Assembly: GCA_003241055.1 (NCBI GenBank) | Contig: QFOD01000026.1 | Span: 1-64,000 of the forward strand | From: Roseateles depolymerans | GTDB lineage: Bacteria > Pseudomonadota > Gammaproteobacteria > Burkholderiales > Burkholderiaceae_C | Reading direction: 5' to 3' | DNA: 64,000 nucleotides | In this document: positions 41,993 through 53,674 of the stretch, piece by piece | Layout: every line of letters starts with the position of its first letter | How positions within the stretch are numbered: the first letter of the stretch is position 1 | Program-made: the position numbers and the translations under genes | The notes under the pieces: model-generated | The model's input: only the letters and a program-made list of their open reading frames with translations | Databases searched by the model: none | What the model was told of the DNA's origin: nothing

Positions 41993-43546
41993 ATGAATCT
42001 CGACCAATGGCCGATCGGCCGCAAGATCTTTGTCGCGTTCGGCGTCGTCGTCGCGCTGCTGATCGTGGCCGTGGCAACCGGCCTAGGCATGCTGCACGCC
42101 CTCTACGACGAGGCCGAGCTGCTGGCGCAGGACCGCAGCCCCAAGCTGCAGCATGCGGCGGACTGGCGGGTCAGCCTGCTGAAGTCGGCCCGGCACCTGG
42201 GCAATCTGCTGGTGCTCGAGGAGCCTGCCCGCATCGCCGAGGAGGTGGCGGGCCTGGAGAAACAGCATGAGTTGCGCGGGGAAGCCATCCACTATCTGGA
42301 CCAGCATGTCGTGACCCCGCAGGGGCGGGCCAGCCTGAAGGCGCTGGAGGGGGACCGGCAGCACTACCTGGCCAGCGAACGGCAGCTCGTGAAGCTGGTT
42401 CAGGCGGGGGACATCGCGGCGGCGCGACTGTTGATGCAGAAGGAGACCAGCCCGGCCGAGCTGGCCTACCTGCAGCGCATCGAGGAATTTGCTGCGACCC
42501 AGAAGAAGCTGGTCGAGGATCAGGCGGTGTCGGCGGACCGGACCTATCTGCGCGGCCGCACCATCCTGTGGGGCCTGGCCGCCGCCGCCGTGCTGGCCGC
42601 ACTCATGGCCGGCGCCTGGCTGGTTCGTTCGGTGCTGCGGCAGCTGGGCGGCGACCCCCGCGAGGCCGTGGCCACGGCGCGCCGCATCGCCGATGGCGAC
42701 ATGAGCCAGGACGTGCAGGTGCCCCCGGGCGACGACACCAGCCTGCTGGCTGCCATGCGCGACATGCAGCTCAAGCTGCGCCAGCTGGTGGCCCAGGTGC
42801 GTGGCGGCGTGGATTCGGTGCTGACGGCCTCCAGCCAGATCGCGGCCGGCAACCAGGATCTGTCCAGCCGCACCGAGATGCAGGCCAGCAATCTGCAGCA
42901 GACGGCCAGCGCGCTGGAGCAGCTGACCAGCACCGTGCGCCAGAGCGCCGACCATGCCCAGCAGGCCAACCAGCTTGCGGCCGCCGCCAGCGAGGCCGCC
43001 GGGCGCGGCGGCGAGGTGGTGGGCCAGGTGGTCAGCACCATGCGCGAGATCAGCGACAGCTCGCGCCGCATCGTCGACATCATCGGCGTGATCGACGGCA
43101 TCGCGTTCCAGACCAACATCCTCGCTCTCAACGCCGCGGTCGAGGCCGCGCGGGCCGGCGAGCAGGGCCGCGGCTTCGCGGTGGTGGCCAGCGAGGTGCG
43201 CACGCTGGCCCAGCGCTCGGCCACCGCGGCCAAGGAGATCAAGGCGCTGATCGGCGGCTCGGCCGATCGCGTCGAGCTGGGCGGCCGCCAGGTGGCCGAG
43301 GCCGGCGAGGCCATGGAGCAGATCGTGCAGCAGGTGCGCAAGGTCAGCGACCTGATCGGCGAGATCGCCCATGCCACCACCGAGCAGAGCCAGGGTCTGG
43401 TGACGGTGAACGAGTCCGTCACCCAGGTGGATCACGCCACGCAGCAGAACGCCGCGCTGGTGGAGGAAAGCGCCGCCGCCGCGGCCAGCCTGGCCACGCA
43501 GGCGCAGCAGCTCTCGGGCGCGGTGGCTGTCTTCCGCGTGCGCTGA
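41993..43546 (+). CDS. Methyl-accepting chemotaxis protein with 4HB sensor
   Basis: This 517-residue receptor has TM1 (about 11-33) and a periplasmic four-helix-bundle 4HB_MCP domain (about 35-185). TM2 (about 192-212), HAMP ([22 protein letters not shown]) and a cytoplasmic signalling domain with tip [20 protein letters not shown] follow. GGGGAG lies 5 bases before the ATG at 41993. The frame stays open 177 bases upstream but without conserved sequence. A FliA-type promoter was not found. The ligand is unknown. Confidence 0.92.
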   Translation: MNLDQWPIGRKIFVAFGVVVALLIVAVATGLGMLHALYDEAELLAQDRSPKLQHAADWRVSLLKSARHLGNLLVLEEPARIAEEVAGLEKQHELRGEAIHYLDQHVVTPQGRASLKALEGDRQHYLASERQLVKLVQAGDIAAARLLMQKETSPAELAYLQRIEEFAATQKKLVEDQAVSADRTYLRGRTILWGLAAAAVLAALMAGAWLVRSVLRQLGGDPREAVATARRIADGDMSQDVQVPPGDDTSLLAAMRDMQLKLRQLVAQVRGGVDSVLTASSQIAAGNQDLSSRTEMQASNLQQTASALEQLTSTVRQSADHAQQANQLAAAASEAAGRGGEVVGQVVSTMREISDSSRRIVDIIGVIDGIAFQTNILALNAAVEAARAGEQGRGFAVVASEVRTLAQRSATAAKEIKALIGGSADRVELGGRQVAEAGEAMEQIVQQVRKVSDLIGEIAHATTEQSQGLVTVNESVTQVDHATQQNAALVEESAAAAASLATQAQQLSGAVAVFRVR

Positions 43547-43555
43547 CGTCCTGCC

Positions 43556-44572
43556 ATGCCGGGCCGCATCCTCGTCACCGGCGGCAGCGGCTACATCGCC
43601 GGCGCGCTGATCCGCCAGCTGCTGGACGACGGCTGGCAGGTGCACGCCACGCTGCGCAGCCCGGGCCGTGAGCCAGCGCTGCGCGCGCAGCTGGGCATGG
43701 CGACGGGCGATGAGCGGCTGCGCTGCTTCACGGCCGACCTCGGCGCCGACGCCGGCTGGCGCGATGCGGCGGCAGGCTGCAGCCATGTCGCCCATGTGGC
43801 CTCGCCGCTGCCGGTGGGCGTGCCGCGCGATGCCCGCGAGCTCATCGTGCCGGCCCGCGACGGCGCGCTGCGTGTGCTGCAGGCGGCCCGCGAGGCCGGT
43901 GCGCGCCGCGTCGTGATGACCTCGTCGGTGGCCGCCATCGCCTACGGCCACGGGCCTGGCGAACACCAGCTGACCGAGGCCGACTGGACCGACCTGTCCG
44001 CACCCGGCATTCCGCCCTATGTGCAGTCCAAGACCGTGGCCGAACGCGCCGCGCGCGACTGGGTGGCCCGCGAGGGCGAGGGTCTGGAGTTCTGCACGAT
44101 CAACCCCTCCGTCGTGCTCGGGCCCGTGGCCAGTGCCGACCACTCCGCCAGCGTCGTCATCGTGCAGCGCCTGCTGCAGGGCCGCATTCCGGCGCTGCCG
44201 CGCATCGGCTTCGGCGTGGTGGACCTGCGCGATGTCGTCGAGCTGCATCGCCGTGCGCTGACCGCGCCGGGCCTGGCCGACGAGCGCTTCATCGCCTGTG
44301 GCGGCTTCCTGTGGCTGCGCGAGATCGCCGCCATCCTGCGCGCCGGCCTGGGCGAGCCGGCCCGCCGCGTGCCCACGCTGGAGCTGCCGGACTGGAGCGT
44401 GCGCCTGCTGGCCAGGTTCAGCCCCACGGTGCGCGCCGCGGCCAGCGAACTGGGCGTCGTGCGCCACCAGGATGCCGGCCATGCCAAGGACGTACTGGGC
44501 TGGACGCCCCGCCCGCCGCGCGAGGCCATCCTGGCAACGGCGCGGGATCTGCTGGCGCTGGGTCTGGTCTAG
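43556..44572 (+). CDS. NAD(P)-dependent epimerase/dehydratase family reductase (dihydroflavonol-4-reductase-like)
   Basis: This 338-residue extended SDR has a Rossmann motif VTGGSGYIAG near the N-terminus, SHVAHVASPLPVGVP, the active-site region MTSSVAAIAYG, and catalytic YVQSKTVAER (Tyr and Lys). It resembles dihydroflavonol-4-reductase-like aldehyde/ketone reductases. It lies 9 bp after the chemoreceptor, so it may share a transcript. Its stop overlaps the convergent yidD by 4 bp. Confidence 0.87.
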   Translation: MPGRILVTGGSGYIAGALIRQLLDDGWQVHATLRSPGREPALRAQLGMATGDERLRCFTADLGADAGWRDAAAGCSHVAHVASPLPVGVPRDARELIVPARDGALRVLQAAREAGARRVVMTSSVAAIAYGHGPGEHQLTEADWTDLSAPGIPPYVQSKTVAERAARDWVAREGEGLEFCTINPSVVLGPVASADHSASVVIVQRLLQGRIPALPRIGFGVVDLRDVVELHRRALTAPGLADERFIACGGFLWLREIAAILRAGLGEPARRVPTLELPDWSVRLLARFSPTVRAAASELGVVRHQDAGHAKDVLGWTPRPPREAILATARDLLALGLV

Positions 44573-44994
44573 CCGCGCAGCGTTCCCGTCGCCCGGCGGT
44601 CCTTGACTGGCCGCCTCGTGCCCTTGTCGCGCGACGGCCAGTCGCAGCCACAGCAGTCGGCCAGGTCGCAGAGGTGCGCCAGCCCGCGGCCGCCGCCGGG
44701 GCCGGCATCGCAGGGGCTGTCGCAGGGCAGATCGCAGCCGGCGTCGCAGACGCCCTGCTGGGCATGCAGGCGGCGCGGCAGAGGGCCGTGGTGGCGGTGT
44801 TCCGCGCCGCAGCGCCGCGTGCGCTCGCGGGTCAGCGCCAGGCCCTTGAACGCGCCGTGGCGGCGCACCGCGCGATAGCCCAGCGCCGAGCAGCTGGCCC
44901 GCCCGGTGTGCACGCGGTAGGCGCAGCTGAAGCCCTTGCGGGGCGACAGGTGGCGCTGATAGAGCCGTATCAGCGCAAGCAGCAGGCGGTGCAT
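44569..44994 (-). CDS. yidD: Membrane protein insertion efficiency factor YidD with Cys-rich tail
   Basis: This 141-residue protein has the YidD core in its first 55 residues (LIRLYQRHLSPRKGFSCAYR, then SCSALGYRAVRRHGAFKG). YidD helps YidC-dependent insertion of membrane proteins. The tail is unusual: residues about 80-120 hold a dense cysteine series (CDAGCDLPCDSPCDAG and CDLADCCGCDW) that could bind metal. It is not in the normal rpmH-rnpA-yidD-yidC locus. It sits 16 bp downstream of the AraC-type gene, same strand. Confidence 0.83.
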   Translation of the reverse strand: MHRLLLALIRLYQRHLSPRKGFSCAYRVHTGRASCSALGYRAVRRHGAFKGLALTRERTRRCGAEHRHHGPLPRRLHAQQGVCDAGCDLPCDSPCDAGPGGGRGLAHLCDLADCCGCDWPSRDKGTRRPVKDRRATGTLRG

Positions 44995-45009
44995 GACCTG
45001 GCCCGCGCC

Positions 45010-45957
45010 TCAGGCCGAGGCCCGCGCGCTGCGCCGGGTGGCCTGCGGCGGCACGCCGAAGTTGCGCATGAACACCTCGCGCAGGTGGCGGCGGTCGCGG
45101 AAGCCCGTCTCGCGGGCGACCACCTCGAGCGGATGGCGGCTCTGCTCGATCATCAGCCTCGCCGCCTCCAGCCGCAGGCCCTCGATGGCCTTGGCCGGCG
45201 ACACGCCGGTCTCGGCCGTGAAAACGCGGCTGAACTGGCGTGGGCTCAGGTGCGCGATGTCGGCCAGCTGCTCCACCGACAGCGGCTGCTTCAGGCGGCT
45301 GCGCGCGTAGTCCAGCGTCTGCTGGATGCGGTCGGACTTGGGCGTCATCTCCAGCATCTCGGAGTGCTGGCTCTGGCCGCCGGCGCGGCGCTGGTTCATC
45401 ACCAGCTTGTGCGCCACCGAGCGGGCCACGGCCTCGCCCAGGTCCTTCTCGACCATCGCGAGCGCCAGGTCCAGCGCGGCGGTCATGCCGGCCGAGGTCC
45501 ACATCGGGCCGTCGATGATGAAGATGCGGTCGTCCTCCACGCGCACGGCCGGGTGGCGCGCCTGCAGCTCGCGCCCGTAGGCCCAGTGCATGGTCGCGCG
45601 GCGTTCGTCCAGCAGGCCGGCCTGGGCCAGCACGAAGCCGCCGGTGCACAGGCCGGCGATGCGGCGCGCATGGCGTTGCGCGCGCCTCAGGAAGCGCAGC
45701 ACCGGCTCGGCAGTGGGCGCGGCCAGCGGGTCCAGCACGCCGGCCACCATCCAGGTGTCGGCCTGCGTGACCGGCCCCAGCGCCCGTGTCGTCACGCTGA
45801 CGCCGCTGGACGAGCGCACCTCGCCGCCGTTCACGCTGTAGCAGGCGAAGGCGTAGAAGGGTTCGCCGGCCACCTGGTTGGCGAACTCGAAGACGGCCTG
45901 CGTGGACAGCGACATCAGCTGGAAGCCGTCGCTCAGTACATAACCCAGACGGTGCAT
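45010..45957 (-). CDS. GlxA family AraC-type transcriptional regulator
   Basis: This 315-residue regulator has an N-terminal DJ-1/PfpI-like domain (about 5-185), whose nucleophile-elbow region reads IAGLCTGGFVLAQAGLL with Cys retained. A C-terminal AraC helix-turn-helix pair follows (about 225-305, LSPRQFSRVFTAETGVSP and EVVARETGFRDRRHLR). It is divergent from two tandem SDR genes and shares with them a promoter region with a palindrome. It probably controls those SDR genes. Confidence 0.9.
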   Translation of the reverse strand: MHRLGYVLSDGFQLMSLSTQAVFEFANQVAGEPFYAFACYSVNGGEVRSSSGVSVTTRALGPVTQADTWMVAGVLDPLAAPTAEPVLRFLRRAQRHARRIAGLCTGGFVLAQAGLLDERRATMHWAYGRELQARHPAVRVEDDRIFIIDGPMWTSAGMTAALDLALAMVEKDLGEAVARSVAHKLVMNQRRAGGQSQHSEMLEMTPKSDRIQQTLDYARSRLKQPLSVEQLADIAHLSPRQFSRVFTAETGVSPAKAIEGLRLEAARLMIEQSRHPLEVVARETGFRDRRHLREVFMRNFGVPPQATRRSARASA

Positions 45958-45971
45958 GACCGGTTCCTGTC

Positions 45972-46004
45972 TTGAGTGTCTTTAAACATGACTGTATACG
46001 TCAT
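45972..46004 (+). promoter_or_regulatory. Sigma-70 promoter overlapped by a palindromic operator candidate
   Basis: TTGAGT (45972-45977), 17 bp, then TATACG (45995-46000) forms a good promoter for the SDR gene at 46075. The dyad ATGAC-N7-GTCAT (45988-46004) covers the -10 box, as expected for a repressor or regulator site of the divergent GlxA/AraC protein. Confidence 0.55.
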
Positions 46005-46074
46005 TTGAGACAAGGTGACGAATTCCTACCATGACGGCATGTTCCACCGCTTCCCCGCTTCAGGAGAAAACGTC

Positions 46075-46887
46075 ATGACCCGCAACACCGCTCCCCACCT
46101 CGGCACCGCCCTGATCACCGGCGCGTCGTCCGGCATGGGCGCCGTCTATGCCGACCGCCTGGCCCGCCGCGGCTACGACCTGATCCTGGTGGCGCGCGAC
46201 CGCGCCCGCCTCACCGAGCTGGCCAGCCGCCTGTCCACCGAGACCGGCCGCACCGTCGAGGTCCTGGACGCCGACCTCGGCGACGCCGCCGGCCGTGCCC
46301 GCGTCGAGGCCAAGCTGCGCGAGGACGCCAGCATCACGCTGCTGGTCAACAACGCCGGCATGGGCACGCACACCCAGTTGCTGGAGAGCGACGTCGAGCA
46401 GATGACCCGCATGATCGAGCTCAATGTGACGGCGCTGACCCGCCTGACCTATGCGGCCGTGCCGGGCTTCGTGGCGCGCGGCCGCGGCGCGGTCATCAAC
46501 ATCTCGTCCATCGTGGCGGTGGCGCCGGAGATCCTCAACGGCGTCTATGGCGGCAGCAAGGCCTTTGTGACCGCATTCAGTCAGTCGCTGCAGCACGAGC
46601 TGGGCGCGCGCGGCCTGCGCGTGCAGGCGGTGCTGCCGGGCGCTACGGCGACGGACTTCTGGAGCAAGGGCGGCCTGCCGGTCGAGCACCTGCCGCAGGC
46701 CATCGTGATGAGCGCCACCGAGATGGTGGACGCCGCGCTGGTGGGCTTCGACCGCGGCGAGCTCATCACCATCCCGTCGCTGCAGGACGAGTCGGCCTGG
46801 CAGCGCCTCGAGGCGGCGCGCCAGGCGCTGGCGCCCCAGCTCGGCAGCAACCGCCCGGCACCGCGCTACACGGCCGCCGCGCACTGA
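46075..46887 (+). CDS. Short-chain dehydrogenase/reductase
   Basis: This 270-residue classical SDR has cofactor motif ITGASSGMG, NNAGMG, Ser in INISSIVAVAP and catalytic Tyr/Lys in YGGSKAFV. CAGGAG precedes the ATG at 46075 by 9 bases. It is followed 36 bp later by a second SDR, forming a two-gene operon under the divergent GlxA/AraC regulator. The substrate is unknown. Confidence 0.9.
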   Translation: MTRNTAPHLGTALITGASSGMGAVYADRLARRGYDLILVARDRARLTELASRLSTETGRTVEVLDADLGDAAGRARVEAKLREDASITLLVNNAGMGTHTQLLESDVEQMTRMIELNVTALTRLTYAAVPGFVARGRGAVINISSIVAVAPEILNGVYGGSKAFVTAFSQSLQHELGARGLRVQAVLPGATATDFWSKGGLPVEHLPQAIVMSATEMVDAALVGFDRGELITIPSLQDESAWQRLEAARQALAPQLGSNRPAPRYTAAAH

Positions 46888-46923
46888 TTCCCCTCCATCC
46901 TTGCCCGACTTCCGGAGCACCCC

Positions 46924-47688
46924 ATGAAACTCAGCGGCAACACCATCTTCATCACAGGCGGCACCTCGGGCATAGGCCTGGGCCTGGCGCTGGCCCTGCA
47001 GCAGCGCGGCAACCAGGTCATCGTGGCCGGGCGGCGGCGCGAGCGGCTGGCCCAGATCAGCGCGCAGCACCCCGGCATCGCGACCGTGGAGCTGGACGTG
47101 ACCCGGCCGGAGTCCATCCAGGCCGCCGCCCGCGACGTGCTGGCGCGCTTCCCGGCGCTCAACGTGGTCATCAACAACGCGGGCGTCATGCCCTTCGACA
47201 GCGCCGGCTCCGGCGCGCTGGACGACGCCGGCGCGGTGCACCTGCTGGAGACCAATGTGCTGGGCCCGGTGCGGGTCAGCGCGGCCTTCATCGAGCACCT
47301 GAAGCGCCAGCCCGAGGCCTACCTGATCAACAACAGCTCCATCCTGGCCTTCCTGCCGCTGGCCTCGAACGCGCTGTACTCGGCCACCAAGGCAGCCATC
47401 CACTCCTACACGCTGTCGCAGCGCTTCCTGCTGCGCAAGACCTCGGTGAAGGTGCTGGAGATCGCGCCGCCCTGGGTGGACACCGACCTGATCCACAAGA
47501 GCGGCGACCCGCGCGCAATGCCGCTGGACGACTTCATCGCCCAGACCGTGGAGCGCCTGGGCAGCGATGACATCGAGGTGCTGGTGGACAGCGTGAAGGC
47601 CATCCGCGACAACCCCGGCAGCGGCGAACACGCGCTGATCGACCAGTTCAACGAGGTGATGGAGCGCGAGCCCATCCCGGTGGCCTGA
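46924..47688 (+). CDS. Short-chain dehydrogenase/reductase (DltE-like)
   Basis: This 254-residue SDR has ITGGTSGIG, NNAGVMPF, the Ser of INNSSILAFLP and YSATKAAIHS. The N-terminus MKLSGNTIFITGGTSGIG is typical of the DltE-like oxidoreductases of proteobacteria. It is the second gene of the operon begun at 46075. Confidence 0.9.
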   Translation: MKLSGNTIFITGGTSGIGLGLALALQQRGNQVIVAGRRRERLAQISAQHPGIATVELDVTRPESIQAAARDVLARFPALNVVINNAGVMPFDSAGSGALDDAGAVHLLETNVLGPVRVSAAFIEHLKRQPEAYLINNSSILAFLPLASNALYSATKAAIHSYTLSQRFLLRKTSVKVLEIAPPWVDTDLIHKSGDPRAMPLDDFIAQTVERLGSDDIEVLVDSVKAIRDNPGSGEHALIDQFNEVMEREPIPVA

Positions 47689-47700
47689 GAGACGCCTGCC

Positions 47701-47728
47701 GCGCGCCCGGCCTCCCGGCGGGGCGCGC
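47701..47728. terminator. GC hairpin between converging SDR and helicase genes
   Basis: Perfect arms GCGCGCCC (47701-47708) and GGGCGCGC (47721-47728) lie 12 bp after the SDR stop. No U-tract is present, so termination is only possible. Confidence 0.4.
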
Positions 47729-47769
47729 ACGGTCTGCGGTCTGGCCGCTGTGAGTGGTGACGCGAGCGC

Positions 47770-50001
<2,232 letters not shown>

Positions 50002-50152
50002 GGCAGAAGTGGAACACAGGCGCGCGTGCCGGGCCGGCGCGGTCCGCTGCAAAATCCGATTCACGCCCGTGCTTGGCTGTGCATGAGACGCCGCCAGCGC
50101 GCTCCAGGCAGCGCTGGGCTTCCGCAGATCTGATGTCAGGAGCGATTGCGCA

Positions 50153-50659
50153 GTGCACGAACTGAATCTTGGCGAACAGGCTCTGGTGGCTCCGCGGGCC
50201 TGGTGGGCATCGGCGCTGGCAACAGCCGCGGCGCTGGTGAAGGTCTGGGCAGCCGTGGCGCTGGGCTTGAGCGTCGGCTTGGCCGCCGTGGTCAGCGTGC
50301 TGGCGCTGGGAGCACTGGTTTTGGCCCGCGGCTTGCGCCGCAGGGCGGGCCTGGATCTGGGCAGCCGCTGCCTGACGCGCCGCCTGCGCCTGTTTGGCTG
50401 GCCGGTGCACTCGCGCCGGCAGGATCTGTCTGACGTCGCCTGGGTACGCGTGCGTGAGCTGGGCACCGAGGACCTGTGGCTGGTGGAAGCCGGCACCAGC
50501 GGCTACCGGACCTTTGAGCTGCAGCGCCTGCCCCGCAGTGCTGCCGACGCGCTGGCCCAGGCCCAGGCGCTGGGCGCCCGGGTGGCCGAGGGCTTGGGGG
50601 TGGTGGACAAGGGCCATCGCTCCTTGGCGGGTCGCCGTTCGAGCAACGACCATGAGTGA
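50153..50659 (+). CDS. Two-helix membrane protein with C-terminal PH-like region
   Basis: This 168-residue protein starts at GTG 50153 with CAGGAG 9 bases upstream. Two closely spaced hydrophobic helices (about 17-36 and 39-58) are followed by a basic turn and a strand-rich cytosolic part (DLSDVAWVRVRELGTEDLWL) similar in layout to small YdbT/PH-like membrane proteins. No family is firmly recognised. Its 3' end overlaps the TPR gene by 8 bases, so the two are coupled. Confidence 0.65.
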   Translation: MHELNLGEQALVAPRAWWASALATAAALVKVWAAVALGLSVGLAAVVSVLALGALVLARGLRRRAGLDLGSRCLTRRLRLFGWPVHSRRQDLSDVAWVRVRELGTEDLWLVEAGTSGYRTFELQRLPRSAADALAQAQALGARVAEGLGVVDKGHRSLAGRRSSNDHE

Positions 50660-51179
50660 CACCAACCCGCCCGAGTTCATGCGCTTTGTGCCGCCCGATG
50701 CGCAGCAACTGGCGCGAGCCATCGCCACGCACAGCGAGCGCCATGCGCAGGTGCTGCGCGGCGGTGACGCCCTGGCTCTGGTGGACGCCAGTGCGGATCT
50801 GGCCGGCCTGCTGACCCAGGCGGGCCAGCAAGCCCACGCGCTGGCCGTGCTGGCGCCGCATCAGGCGCCGGCCGATGCGCTGTCGGCTCACGAGCCGGCG
50901 GCGTGGTTCTGGTGCGCCTACGCCACGGCGCTGCAATACCTGGGCCGGCGCGACGAGGCCGAGCCGGTGTTCGCGAAGGCGGTGGCCGTGGCCCGCGCCG
51001 GGGCCTGGCGGCGGATCGAGGCGATGGCGCTGCACCACTGGGGTCGCAGCCTGGTCGAACAGGATCGTGTGCACGAGGCCCGCGATCGCTTCAACCAGGC
51101 GCTGGCATTGCGCGAGGCCTTGGGCGAGCCCAGTCAGGCCTCGTCACGTCGCGCCCTGGCGGCACTTGCGGCCCTGTAG
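50652..51179 (+). CDS. Tetratricopeptide-like protein
   Basis: This 175-residue soluble protein has at least two TPR-like helical pairs in its C-terminal half: WFWCAYATALQYLGRRDEAE and EAMALHHWGRSLVEQDRVHE, then ARDRFNQALALREAL. TPR units mediate protein contacts. The gene begins inside the end of the preceding membrane-protein gene, implying the two products act together, perhaps as a membrane scaffold. That pairing is inference. Confidence 0.75.
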   Translation: MSDTNPPEFMRFVPPDAQQLARAIATHSERHAQVLRGGDALALVDASADLAGLLTQAGQQAHALAVLAPHQAPADALSAHEPAAWFWCAYATALQYLGRRDEAEPVFAKAVAVARAGAWRRIEAMALHHWGRSLVEQDRVHEARDRFNQALALREALGEPSQASSRRALAALAAL

Positions 51180-51199
51180 CCCCAGGCCCGGCGCAACGC

Positions 51200-51946
51200 T
51201 CAGAGCGCGCGCTGGTTCACCCGCCGCGACAACTCCTCGGCGCTTTCCTTGCGTTCGCTGTAGCGGTCGACCAGGTAGGGGCCCAGATCGCGGGTCAGCA
51301 GCGTGAACTTGAACAGTTCCTCCATCACGTCCACCACACGGTCGTAGAAGGCCGAGGGCTTCATGCGACCCTCGTCGGTGAACTCGGCGAAGGCCTTGGC
51401 CACGGACGACTGGTTGGGAATGGTCAGCATGCGCATCCACCGACCCAGGATGCGCATCTGGTTGACCGCATTGAAAGACTGCGAGCCGCCACAGACCTGC
51501 ATCACCGCGAGCGTCTTGCCCTGTGTCGGGCGCACGGCGCCGGACGACAGCGGGATCCAGTCGATCTGCGACTTCATCACGCCCGTCATCGCGCCATGCC
51601 GCTCCGGCGAGCACCAGACCATGCCCTCGGCCCAGGCAGCGAGCTCCCGCAGCTCCTGCACCTTGGGATGGGTGTCCGGCGCGCCGTCGGGCAGCGGCAG
51701 GCCGCTGGGGTCGAAGAGGCGCACCTCGCCGCCCATGGCCTGCAGCAGGCGGGCGGCTTCGAAGCTCAGCAGGCGGCTGTAGGAGCGCTCACGCAGCGAG
51801 CCGTACAGCAGCAGGAAGCGCGGCGCGTGGCGGGCCGTGCCCAGCGGGGCGAAGCTCTGCAGCGAGGGAATGGCGAACAGGTCGGACCGCAGGGCGGGCA
51901 GGTCGCTGGCGTCTGCGAGGTCGGGCATGGGCGTTGTCGGGTTCAT
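51200..51946 (-). CDS. arsH: Arsenical resistance NADPH-dependent FMN oxidoreductase ArsH
   Basis: This 248-residue flavodoxin-like protein is a clear Ars[19 protein letters not shown] (FMN phosphate loop), [20 protein letters not shown] and [18 protein letters not shown]. ArsH oxidises trivalent organoarsenicals and reduces quinones. It is the last gene of the arsC-acr3-arsH operon, 5 bp after acr3. Confidence 0.95.
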   Translation of the reverse strand: MNPTTPMPDLADASDLPALRSDLFAIPSLQSFAPLGTARHAPRFLLLYGSLRERSYSRLLSFEAARLLQAMGGEVRLFDPSGLPLPDGAPDTHPKVQELRELAAWAEGMVWCSPERHGAMTGVMKSQIDWIPLSSGAVRPTQGKTLAVMQVCGGSQSFNAVNQMRILGRWMRMLTIPNQSSVAKAFAEFTDEGRMKPSAFYDRVVDVMEELFKFTLLTRDLGPYLVDRYSERKESAEELSRRVNQRAL

Positions 51947-51951
51947 GGGGA

Positions 51952-53007
51952 TCAGCGGGCCAGGCCCTGTTCATACCAGCCCTTGCTGGCGTTGACCCAG
52001 CGCACCACCAGCAGCATCACCGGCACCTCGATGAGCACGCCCACCACGGTGGCCAGCGCGGCGCCGGAGTGGAAGCCGAACAGGCTGATGGCCGCAGCCA
52101 CCGCGAGTTCGAAGAAGTTGGACGCGCCTATCAGCGCCGAGGGGCAGGCGACGCTGTGCGCCTCACCGGCGCGGCGGTTCAGCCAGTAGGCCAGGCCGGC
52201 GTTCAGGAACACCTGGATGAGTATGGGCACCGCCAGCATCGCGATCACCAGCGGCTGCTGGAGTATGGCCTGCCCCTGGAACGCGAACAGCAGCACCAGC
52301 GTGGCCAGCAGCGCGGCGATGGACCAGGGGCCGATGCGGGCCAGCGCGGCGTCCAGCGCCGGGCTGCCGCGGCGCAGCAGGGCCCGGCGCCACAGCTGGG
52401 CCAGGATCACCGGGATCACGATGTACAGCAGCACCGAGGTGATCAGCGTGCTCCAGGGCACGACGATGGCCGACATGCCCAGCAGCAGCGCCACCAGCGG
52501 TGCGAAGGCGAACACCATGATGGCGTCGTTCAGGGCCACCTGGGACAGCGTGAACAGCGCGTCGCCCCGGGTCAGGCGGCTCCAGACGAAGACCATGGCC
52601 GTGCAGGGCGCGGCGGCCAGCAGGATCAGGCCGGCGATGTAGCTGTCGATCTGCGCGGCGGGCAGCCAGGGCGCGAACACCTGGCGCACGAACAGCCAGC
52701 CCAGCAGCGCCATCGAAAAGGGCTTGACGGCCCAGTTCACGAACAGCGTGATGCCGATGCCGCGCCAGTGCCGGCCTACCTGATGCAGCGCGCCGAAGTC
52801 CACCTTCAGCAGCATGGGGATCACCATCACCCAGATCAGCAGCCCGACCGGCAGATTGACCTGCGCGTATTCCATGTGGCCAATCGCCTGGAAGACGTCG
52901 GGCAGCAGCCGGCCCAGCGCAATGCCCACGACGATGCACAGAAACACCCACAGGCTCAGATAGCGTTCGAAGCGGTTCATGGGCGCGGGCTGGCGAGTGG
53001 AGCTCAT
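51952..53007 (-). CDS. acr3: ACR3 family arsenite efflux transporter
   Basis: This 351-residue inner-membrane permease has ten membrane helices and ACR3 hallmarks: the conserved Cys in [36 protein letters not shown] and [15 protein letters not shown]. It extrudes arsenite produced by ArsC. ATG codons at 53007 and 52980 are both possible, and neither has a strong Shine-Dalgarno. The frame is open far upstream but overlaps arsC there. Confidence 0.93.
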   Translation of the reverse strand: MSSTRQPAPMNRFERYLSLWVFLCIVVGIALGRLLPDVFQAIGHMEYAQVNLPVGLLIWVMVIPMLLKVDFGALHQVGRHWRGIGITLFVNWAVKPFSMALLGWLFVRQVFAPWLPAAQIDSYIAGLILLAAAPCTAMVFVWSRLTRGDALFTLSQVALNDAIMVFAFAPLVALLLGMSAIVVPWSTLITSVLLYIVIPVILAQLWRRALLRRGSPALDAALARIGPWSIAALLATLVLLFAFQGQAILQQPLVIAMLAVPILIQVFLNAGLAYWLNRRAGEAHSVACPSALIGASNFFELAVAAAISLFGFHSGAALATVVGVLIEVPVMLLVVRWVNASKGWYEQGLAR

Positions 53008-53021
53008 GTGTGGCGGGCGGG

Positions 53022-53534
53022 TCAGGTGCGGCCGATCTCGGCGAGGGCGGCGCGCAGCGCGGGCGCGTCCATGGACTGCAGCGGCAGCGCCAGCAGTTGC
53101 AGCAGCCGGTAGCCCAGCGCCTGGCGCGTCAGCTCGAAGGCGCGGCGCCTGCCCTCGTCCCCGCCTTCGGCGTTGGACGGGTCGGGGTAGCCCCAGTGCA
53201 CCCTGACCGGCAGGCCCGCCGCCGATCCGGCGCCCAGGAACACCGGGCAGGCCTCGGCCGCGGCGCTGTCGCAGACCGTGATGACGATGGACAGCGGCGG
53301 CGCGGTGGGCGTGGTGAACTCGTCCCAGCTCTTGCTGCGATAGCCCGTGATGTCGACACCGGCATTGCTCAGCGCTTCCAGCGCGAACGGGTTGAGCCGC
53401 CCGCTCGGGGCGCTGCCGGCGCTGTGGCCGCGCACATCCTGGCTCAGCCGGCCGGCCAGGTGGTTGAGCATGCCTTCGGCCAGCACGCTGCGGGCGGAGT
53501 TGTGGGTGCAGAGAATCAGGACGTGGATGGTCAT
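53022..53534 (-). CDS. arsC: Arsenate reductase ArsC, thioredoxin/low-molecular-weight phosphatase type
   Basis: This 170-residue enzyme reduces arsenate to arsenite. The N-terminal LCTHNSARS carries the CX5R phosphate-binding loop (Cys9, Arg15) and HWGYPDPSNAEG the catalytic Asp of LMW-phosphatase-like ArsC. It is the first gene of the divergent operon and lies 14 bp before acr3. The resolving cysteines expected for thioredoxin coupling would be Cys88 and Cys95 (VCDSAAAEACP). Confidence 0.92.
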   Translation of the reverse strand: MTIHVLILCTHNSARSVLAEGMLNHLAGRLSQDVRGHSAGSAPSGRLNPFALEALSNAGVDITGYRSKSWDEFTTPTAPPLSIVITVCDSAAAEACPVFLGAGSAAGLPVRVHWGYPDPSNAEGGDEGRRRAFELTRQALGYRLLQLLALPLQSMDAPALRAALAEIGRT

Positions 53535-53595
53535 GGGCAGGGCTGGTGTGCGTCGCCCGGCGACGTTGCCGAGTCGGCTGATTATTCATCCATTA

Positions 53596-53611
53596 TTCCA
53601 TGAGTATGGAA
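53596..53611. promoter_or_regulatory. ArsR operator candidate in the divergent ars promoter region
   Basis: A perfect inverted repeat TTCCAT-GAGT-ATGGAA lies in an AT-rich stretch between arsC (53534) and arsR (53675). TTCCAT followed after 17 bp by AATAAA could also serve as the arsR promoter. The position is right for ArsR control of both directions. Confidence 0.6.
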
Positions 53612-53674
53612 ATAAACGAATAAAGCAGGTGCATAGAGCGACTGCAGGCCGTGAGCTTCGATTATTCTGGAAGC

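Noticed and set aside
42083..45649. 1188-residue minus-strand frame
   Set aside because: It spans the opposite strand of a chemoreceptor and an epimerase gene and crosses yidD and AraC frames. The composition is typical of a shadow frame.
50002..50496. N-terminal extension of the SUV3-like helicase
   Set aside because: The extra 165 residues are low-complexity Arg/Ser/Ala and overlap the opposite-strand gene at 50153, which has a good ribosome binding site.
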